Positions 56,381-64,000 of a stretch of DNA of 64,000 nt are shown here, one piece after another (position 1 is the stretch's first letter; each line of letters opens with the position of its first letter). The position numbers and the translations under genes were made by a program. Location of the stretch: assembly GCA_023614405.1 (NCBI GenBank), contig CM042686.1:468628740-468692739 (forward strand), read 5' to 3'. The notes beneath the pieces were generated by a model that was given only the letters and a program-made list of their open reading frames with translations, was not told the DNA's origin and did no database searches. This stretch comes from Avena insularis (taxonomy: Eukaryota > Streptophyta > Magnoliopsida > Poales > Poaceae).

Positions 56381-59169
56381 CTAGGAACTAAAGAGATCTG
56401 GAAACTCAGTCCTAATATAATCTTCTCGCTCCCAAGTAGCTTCTTCGGTATGGTTGCTCCATTGGATATTGAGAAACTTGATACTCCAGGTCCTGGTGGT
56501 TCCGAAGGCTTCTTCCAAGATATGAATGGGCACTTCATGATACGTCAGATCCTTATTGATATCTATGGCTTGGTGATCGATGTTCTTGAAAACTTTGGTC
56601 TTCTCCGAAACTTCTAAGCATTTGCAAAGTAACGAGATATGGAACACATTATGGATGGCTGACATCTCCTCTGACAGTTCCAGTTCTTAAGATACTTCTC
56701 CTCGGCGATTCAGAATCTTGAAGGGTCCAATATATCTGGGGCTAACTTTCCTTTCAGCTGAAAACGCTGCATTCCTTTCAAGGGTGAAACTTTGAGATAC
56801 ACAAAATCTCTGACATTGAAAGTCAAATCTCTATGTCTCTTGTCGGCATAACTCTTATGTCTGGATTGGGCGGTCTTGAGGTGCTCACGGACTTTGTGAA
56901 CCTTTTCTTCGGCTTCTCATAGGATGTCAGGTCCGAAAATCTGACTCTCTCCTAGTTGCGACCAATTCAAGGGGGTACGGCACTTCCTTCCATACAGAAA
57001 TTCAAATGGGGCCATTTCCAAACTGGCTAGATAACTGTTGTTGTATGAGAATTCCGCGAAAGGCAGACAATCTTCCCATTTTGATCCATACTCGAGCACA
57101 CAAGTTCTCAACATATCTTTTAAGATCTGGTTGACTCTTTCAGTCTATCCGTCGGTTTGCGGGTGATAAGCTATGTTGACATTCAACTTAGTTCCTAATC
57201 CTTCTTAGACTTTCTGCCAAAATCTTGAGGTAAACTAGGTTCCTCGATCCGACACTATGGTCTTGGGGATTCCATGCAAACTGATGATTCTAGCAATGTA
57301 CAACTCTGCGAGCTTCAAACTCTGGTAGGTTGTCTTGACATGTATAAAATGGGCTACCTTGGACAGTATATCGACTATGATCCAGATAGAGTCATTTCCC
57401 CTACTAGAAGTAGGCAAACCGGTGATAAAGTCCATTCCAATGGAATCCCATTTCCATTCCGGAATCTGCAATGGTTGCAACAGTCCTGCGAGTCTATGAT
57501 GTTCTGCCTTAACTCTTTGACAGATATCACACTTGGCTATGTAGCTTCCAATTTCAATCTTCATCTTGTGCCACCAAAATTGCTCCTTCAAATCCTGATA
57601 CATCTTTGTTCCTCTGGGGTGGATAGAATAAAGAGTATCATGGGCTTCTTGGATGATAACTTGCTTCAACTCCGAATCTGCTAGCACACAAATATGTCCT
57701 TTGTACCACAAAACTCCTTCTTCATCCTCGGTAAATCCAGGTACCTTTCCTGTACCAATACGATGTTTGATTCCAACGATACTTGCATTTCCCTTATGGG
57801 CTTCCTTTATCTGACTGATCAATGTGGGTTGAAGTTCAATGCTAGCTAAAAATCCTTTGCTAACTAGCTCTGTTCTAAACTTCTCCAACTCTTCATGCAA
57901 ACTTGGCTGAGCTTCTTTGATCATGGTGTTTAATCTACATGGAAATCTGCTAAGAGCATCCGCTACCACATTGGCTTTTCCGGGGTGATAGTGAATGTCA
58001 AGGTCATAATCCTTGATTAACTCTATCCATCTCCTTTGCCTCATATTCAGCTCCTTTTGAGTGAAATTATACTTCAGACTCTTGTGATCTGAATAAATCT
58101 CACAACGGTTACCCATCAGGTAATGACACCATGTCTTCAAGGCTAAAACTATAGGGTCTTGGATGGTATGACTTTGCCTTCTTGCATCAACACACATCCG
58201 AGACCAATCTTGGATGCATCACAATACACATCAAAGGGCTTCTTGATATCTGGCATAATCAATATTGGGGCTAAAATCAATCTCTTCTTGAGCTCTTGAA
58301 AACTTGCTTCACATTTGTCGGTCCATTCAAAATTCTTGTCTTTCTTCAACAATTGGGTCATCGGTCTTGCGATGCTCGAAAATCCTTCAACAAACTTGCG
58401 GTAGTATCCCGCTAATCCGAGAAATGCACGGACTTAGGTTTGAGTGGTTGGGGCTTCCCATTCTTCAACATCTTTGATCTTGGCGGGATCAATAGCGACT
58501 CCTCCTGCCGACACAATATGTCCGAGGAATCCTACTTCTTTTTGCCAGAACTCACATTTGCTAAACTTGGCATACAACTGATGCTCTCTAAGGGTTTCAA
58601 GGATGGTTCTCAAGTTTTCCTCATGGTCTTCTTATGACATGGAATAGATTAGAATATCATCGATATAAACAACGACAAACTTATCCAGAAAGTTAATAAA
58701 AATCTTATTCATGAGATTCATGAAATAAGCAGGGGCATTGGTTAATCCAAAAGACATGACCGTATACTCATACAATCCATATATGGTGGTAAAGACAGTC
58801 TTTGGAATATCCTTTGCATGAATCTTGAGTTGATGATAACTGGCACCAGTCAACTGATCAAACAGATCCTCTATCTTGGGCAGTGGGTATTTGTTCTTGA
58901 TGGTGACATCATTCAGCTTCCGGTAATCTGTGCACAAACGGTTACCTCCATCCTTCTTATCAACAAACAGAACGGGCGATCTCCATGGTGACGCGCTTGG
59001 CTGAATCAGACCTTTCTCCAGCATGGCATCAAGTTGCTTCTTTAGCTCCACTAATTCTGATGGGTTCATACTATAAGGTCTCTGGGCTATGAGTCCAGGT
59101 CCAGGAATTAGTTCAATAATCAACTCGATATCCCGATCTGGGACATACCGGGCAATTAATCTGGGAATA
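56381..59169 (-). pseudogene. pol fragment of Tekay copy 3
   Basis: Minus-strand order: reverse transcriptase (59123-58632, [20 protein letters not shown], then [12 protein letters not shown]), RNase H ([14 protein letters not shown]), integrase finger (HDTLYSIHP then [16 protein letters not shown]), core ([22 protein letters not shown]), and a chromodomain-like tail (FLNIQWSNHTEEATWERED) ending at 56381. A deletion of about 36 nt near 58840 removes [12 protein letters not shown], including the first catalytic Asp. A deletion of about 70 nt near 58155 removes part of RNase H and leaves a short filler. Several stops follow. The finger Cys and catalytic Asp residues changed in copy 1 are intact here. 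Confidence 0.9.
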
Positions 59170-59668
59170 CGTCGGGGATATGCCGAAGGGGGTATGCCCA
59201 GTAGGACGTTCTGATGGGGCCGAAGGGCCTGTGAGTGGGTCTGAAGGACGGCGACTGGAGTGCGACTGAAGGAAAGGCCTGGCGACTGGAGACTGAAGGC
59301 CCAGAAGCATACTTGAAGCCTAGTCGGATTAGGTCAAAAGCCTCCGAGTCCATATCTGGCTCGGTTGTAACTTGTAAACCCTAGCAAAGTGACTCCTATA
59401 TAAACCTCCCTAGGGTATCCTTAGGACTTACGTTCCATCATACACCCCCTCAAGCGACTCACTGCTTAGACACCGAGCTTGCCACCCTTGTAACTCGCTC
59501 TCCATTAATCTAATCTAGCAGGAGTAGGTCTTTACCCTCCGGGGGGCCGAACCTGGGTAAACCATGTGCATTCACCCCCATCTCGCACCACAGATGGCCG
59601 CCAGCTCTTCCTCAAGTTACAATCAATTGCTGCCAGTAGCAGCGACTGCCGTGGCCATTTCCACGACA
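59170..59668 (+). repeat. 5' LTR of Tat-like element (499 bp)
   Basis: Starts (C)GTCGGGGATATGCCG, where TGTCG is expected, and ends CCACGACA. The first bases also match the interrupted Tekay sequence, so the start is uncertain by up to about 6 bp. TATA-like CTATATAAAC is at 59396-59405 and CCGAACCTGGGTAAAC near 59547. Confidence 0.8.
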
Positions 59669-59669
59669 G

Positions 59670-59687
59670 TGGCGCCCACCGTGGGGC
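59670..59687 (+). other. Primer-binding site of Tat-like element
   Basis: TGGCGCCCACCGTGGGGC, one base after the LTR end. Together with the CGACA end it fixes the LTR boundary. Confidence 0.85.
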
Positions 59688-59758
59688 ATAGCAGGACTGG
59701 CCTGAGTTCTACGGCGAGACCCTACTCGCCGATCGATCGGCCGCTCGACACCGGCCGC

Positions 59759-62700
59759 ATGATCGCCATTGGCGGGATCTTACAGATCCTGCCCAGCAGC
59801 TACATCCCGGCGTCACGCCCGGTCACTAACGGCGCGGTGATGCTAGTCGGCTCCATCAGCCTCTTCATCGGCTTCATTGGCGCGGTCGACCTAGCTGCAA
59901 CGATGATCATCGGCGGATCGCCGCCGCACCGCGACCTGCTCTCGGAAGAGCAGGTCCGCTCCATCAGGAGCCTCGTCACCAAGTACAACTCGGCCACCAG
60001 CAGCACGGCCGAAACCAACGCTGCCACAAACGACGAGGCCCTAAACGATGACGTCGACTCCGCGACCCCTGCCTCGGTCGACGGATCTATCACCGCCGCG
60101 TCACGAGAGGACTCCATCACGCGAGTCTCCAGCCGGGAGGATTTAGAGGACCCCTCCATCCTCGGGATCTTCGACTCTGACTCCGGCTCGGAGTCGCCTG
60201 AAGACTTCCGCGCCAGATCCAATCGCTTCAACACGATCTACATGGCGGGCAGCACGACCACCCCGCCAGATCCGTTCTCCATGCCGATCTCGCCGACTGC
60301 GACGGCCATAGAGGTGGAGGAAGCCCACCTGCAGCTCGCGGAGGCGCAATGCAACGAACTCGCCGAGCATGAGAAATACCGCCTCGAGCGGGAAATGGCG
60401 TGGGAGCTATCACTCTGTCACCTGCGCCGCATCAGGACCCGCCTGAACTCCAACGTCCAGGGCCGCATCCTAAACTTCAACGATGAAAGCGACCCCGCAC
60501 GCGCGGCCGAGCGTGAATACTGCTAGAACACACCGCCAGGCGGAAGCAACCGTGCGAGATCACCACCCGGCGCACCGGCGACCGGAGCCCCTCCACCACC
60601 CATTGGCCGCGCGCCCCCGCCGGACCAACCGCGGATCATCATCTCGCCTCAAGCCCGTGACACCAACGGACTACCACTCTACTCCACCCCGATGGACAAT
60701 GTCGTCGTGGCCGATGCTACGGTCGCCAACCTCGAAGTCTAAGGCGATGACATGCTACAGATCCAGTACGCCAAGGCCCTACTCACCAGGGTCATCGAGC
60801 AACAAGCTGCGGGAGTGGTGTCAAGCGATCACCCCACCGTCACCAACGCATTGACCTGCCCTCCACCGTAGCCCCTAGCAAACCAGCCACGGGCCACCAA
60901 CCCCGCGTTGTCCACCAACGAGCCGCGACCGGCGAATAACATGGTCGCCCCCAACGGGTAGCCCATTGATGCCCGAACGAAGATCATCAACAGCCAGGCA
61001 TGGTGGGCGTGCCAGCCCAACAACTTGAGGCACACCCTCACCAACCACGGCGACCCGGAACCAAGAGGCTCGCTCAGTCGAGTCGGACCGCAATGCTTTG
61101 GGCCCATGATCCGTGGGGAAAAATACCCCGCCAACTTCAAGGCTCCCAAGGAGATCAAAAAGTACGATCCGACATACGATTCAGCCGTCTGGCTGCACAC
61201 ATACTTCATGGCAATGGGAATCGTAGGCCACACCGACCTGCTCGCCGCTCGGTACCTCCCCCTGATGATGGAGGGTGCGACTCGGCAATGGATCAACACC
61301 CTCCCCGCCGATAGCATCGATTCCTAGGAAGAAATGTGGGACGCCTTCATCAGGCACTTCGAGGGCTCCTACACCCGTGCCACCACCATAGAAGACCTGG
61401 AGCGATGCATCCAGGGACAACGCGGGTCGACTCGCCGCTGGATCCAAAGATGGCAAGAACTATGGATCAACGCCTCCGGCATCCACCCTGATACGGTGAT
61501 ACATTGCTTCAAGAACGCGTGCCGGTATGAACCCCTAGTCGCTAAGATCAAGAGGGTCTACCGGACGCTCGACAACATCCCCGACCTCCCCGAGATTGCC
61601 AAGCGCTACGCGGAGGAGGACCCCAACCAAGACTCCGACGACGAGTCGGGAGGAAGATGGCGAACCAGCATCCACGATAGCGGGCGCCTACACGACATGC
61701 GCTACAACAACACCCGCATCACTGGCAAGCGCCGCACAGATGGGCGAGTCGACTTCGTCACCAACACCGGCTATGGCCAGCGCGACCCCAAGAGCTACCG
61801 TCGTGACAGAGGAAACTACCGCAACAACGGAAACTACCGCTCCAACAACACAGCGAGGCCGAAATTCGACCCTGCCGCCCTGCTCAATCAGCCCTGCATC
61901 TACCATAGCAGGGAGGGAAAACCCGCCACCCACACCACCGCGGATTTCCGCTCTCTCAAAGAGATTGAAAAGGCGAGGCGAGCAAGGGAGGAGCCCAATA
62001 AGAACCCACCTCGGGACAACGGGAACACCGGCGGATTCGGCACCACCATCGGCTTGCTACACACCTTCACCGGACTCGGCACCAAGCGCAAGAAGAAGGT
62101 GCTCGCCTGTGCGGTCGCCGTCAACGTGGTGACCCAAGTCGACATCCCTCGCTTCCTCAACTGGTCCGAGCAGAGCATCACCCGGAGTCGCCAGGACCAC
62201 GTGCCAAGAATCGAATACCCAGGGCGAGTCGCCCTGGTAGTCAGGCCCAAGGTGGCCGACTACTGGCTTCCCAAGACACTAATGGACGATGGGAGCTCCA
62301 TCAACATCATGTACCTAGACACATTCAAGATGCTCCAGCTCCCAGAAGCAGCCATCGAGCCAACCCTGACGACCTTCCACGATATCGTCCCTGGTCGGAA
62401 GGCGTACTCGATCAGAAAAGTGACGCTGCCAGTCACCTTCGGCACTCCGGCAAACTACCGCACGGAGAGGATCGTATTCGAGCTAGTGAACTTCCGCAGC
62501 CCTTACCACTGCGTCCTAGGCCGCCAGACATTCGCAAAATTCATGGCGACCCCACACTATGCCTACAACATGATGAAGCTCCCAGGGCCAACCGGCATCA
62601 TCACCGTCCACAACGACCCTGACATGGCCGTGGAATGCGAGGACAAAGGAGCCGAGCTCGCCGACGCCGTCATCGCTGTGGAGACTGACCACTTGGAGGA

Positions 62701-64000
62701 GCTTGCGAAATACGTGGGAAACATCAACAAGGATGACCCCACCATCCTGAAGAAACCAACCGCCGCGAACTCCATGTTCGAGTCGACCACACACACACGC
62801 ACCGTCGAGCTTGTTCCGGGCGACTCCATCCAGACGGTCACCATCGGGGCGCACATGAGCCCCGCATAGGAAAGCGTGCTCATCGGGTTCCTCCATGAGA
62901 ACCGCGACATGTTTGCATGGAAGCTATCTGACATGCCAGGTGTCCCGAGGGAACTCGCTGAGCACAAACTCAACGCCGACCCCAAAGTGCGACCAGTAAA
63001 GAAGTCGCTACGGCCCTTCAATGAAGAGCGCCGTTGAGCAATCGCCGAAGAAGTACAGCGCCTGCTAGCCGCAGGCTTCATCCGGACAACCAAATACTCA
63101 AAGTGGCTGGCAAACCCAGTCCTGGTTCTAAAAAAGAACAACAAATGGAGAATGTGCATCGACTACACCAACCTCAACAGCGCCTGGTCGAAGGAGGAGT
63201 TCGTCCTACCGCGCATCGACCAAATCACCGACTCGACCACGGGATCAGAGTCGCTGTGCTTCCTCGATGCTTACTCTGGTTACAACCAGATCAAGATGGC
63301 GGTCGAGGACGAGGAGAAGACGGCGTTCATCACGCCATTCGGCGCCTTCTGCTACACGGCCATGATGTTCGGCCTCAACGCCGTCGCCACATACCAGAGA
63401 TGCATGCAGGAGTGCCTAGCGAGCCAAATTGGCCGCAACATTCACGTCTACATCGACAACATGGTGGTGAAATCCACCCGCGAGGACGACCTGCTCGCCG
63501 ACCTGGCCGAAACCTTCGCAAACCTGCGGAGGTACAACATCAAGCTGAACCCCGGAAAATGCACCTTCGGCGTCCCCACCGGACAGCTCATGGGATATGT
63601 AGTCTCCAAGCGAGGCATTGAAGCACACCCCACCAAGATCGACACCATCGCGTGACTCGGGAAACCCGAGTGCCTGCGCAACATCCAGAAGTTGGCAGGG
63701 CGAGTCGCGGCCCTCAGTCGCTTCATCCCCTGACTAGGCGAGAAGGCAATGCCCCTCTACCACCTGATGCACAAGAACCCCATGTTCCAATGGGACGTGG
63801 AGGCCGACGATGCACTCAAAGCGCTCAAAGAAGTACTACTAGCGGCTCCACTCCTCGCCGCTCCACTTGACAAAGAGCCAATGCTCGTCTACGTCGCGGC
63901 CTCCACTCGAGTCGTCAGTGCCGTTATGGTCGTCGAATGACCAGAGGAAGGCAAGGAACGCCTCATACAGCGCCCTGTCTACTACATCAGCGAAGTCCTA
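59759..64000 (+). pseudogene. gag-pol of Tat-like element, one frame with ten nonsense codons
   Basis: A single plus-strand frame runs to the window end. Gag: N-terminal region with a hydrophobic stretch (MLVGSISLFIGFIGAV), then the gag core (YLPLMMEGATRQWINTLPAD, DAFIRHFEG; 61190-61370) and an Asn/Arg-rich segment. Protease-like TLMDDGSSINIMY (about 62278) has Asp where Gly is usual. Reverse transcriptase: KWRMCIDYTNLN, FLDAYSGYNQIKM (first catalytic Asp present) and YIDNMVVKS (63448-63474), where the second Asp of YIDD is Asn. RNase H begins near 63760. Stops: 60524, 60740, 60869, 60959, 61325, 62867, 63035, 63653, 63731 and 63938. No frameshift was found over about 4.2 kb. Confidence 0.9.

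Larger units (their letters stand above)
52437..59169 (-). mobile_element. Tekay-type Ty3/gypsy element (copy 3), truncated by a later insertion
   Basis: Same family as copy 1. The 3' LTR (52437-56334) has TGTCAACACC and GGGTGTTACA ends, followed by the minus-strand purine tract AAGGAGGGAAGG and pol in order from chromodomain back to reverse transcriptase. It stops at about 59170, where another element begins; the missing gag and 5' LTR probably lie beyond the window. Confidence 0.85.
59170..64000 (+). mobile_element. Tat-like Ty3/gypsy element, 5' part (runs off the window)
   Basis: 5' LTR, primer-binding site and a gag-pol frame to the window end. It interrupts Tekay copy 3. The 3' half, including RNase H, integrase and the 3' LTR, is outside the window. 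Confidence 0.85.

Noticed and set aside
1..64000. CRISPR array, bacterial operon or defence system
   Set aside because: The introns, LTR elements and plant protein families show plant nuclear DNA; no regularly spaced identical repeats with unique spacers exist.

Overview
This window looks like repeat-rich intergenic DNA of a large-genome grass (Poaceae, most likely subfamily Pooideae such as Triticeae or Poeae). The evidence is the set of transposon types: Tekay-, Athila- and Tat-type Ty3/gypsy elements, a CACTA element and a Mutator-like element, together with grass-type gene relics (F-box/DUF295, DUF4283, zf-XS-like). The genus cannot be told from sequence alone. I see no complete, undamaged gene; almost everything recognisable is a pseudogene or a nested mobile element.

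Layout. 1-2879: retrotransposon-derived non-coding DNA that ends inside a Mutator-like transposase pseudogene on the minus strand (2880-4961). 5209-7148: an F-box/DUF295 pseudogene bracketed by two copies of a ~103-bp repeat. 7.6-10.3 kb: gene fragments, including a minus-strand DUF4283 relic. 10.37-11.48 kb: a two-exon zf-XS-like gene (gene A), broken in exon 2 by a Tekay-type retrotransposon with 5-bp target duplication CGCGG. That complex spans 11486-31086. It holds one LTR, a decayed gag-pol, then unexpectedly a second copy of gene A exon 2 next to a second LTR. The second LTR is itself split by an Athila-related element (23728-29849, TSD GGGTG).

31092-31509 is the orphaned 3' end of gene A. 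31510-39642 is a second Athila-related element (plus strand, TSD GGCCC) carrying gag-protease only. 39.65-42.5 kb is gene B, a paralogue of gene A with the same two-exon plan and a long intron made of alternating repeats. 44.0-49.06 kb is the 3' end of a Tat-like element with an antisense reading frame, its 3' LTR split by a 2461-bp CACTA element (TSD TGT). 49.1-49.83 kb is a degenerate ~16-bp minisatellite, followed by a small unknown minus-strand two-exon gene model. 52437-59169 is a third Tekay-type copy, cut by a Tat-like element (59170 to the window end) whose gag-pol is one open frame broken only by nonsense codons.

How the parts relate. Genes A and B were probably neighbouring paralogues, now about 29 kb apart because of insertions. 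Relative order from nesting: gene A lost its frame, the Tekay element inserted, a local duplication plus LTR-LTR exchange made the odd internal copy, and the Athila-related element then entered the second LTR. Coordinates of element ends rest on TG..CA-like termini and target duplications seen by eye. Family assignments rest on recognised protein motifs.
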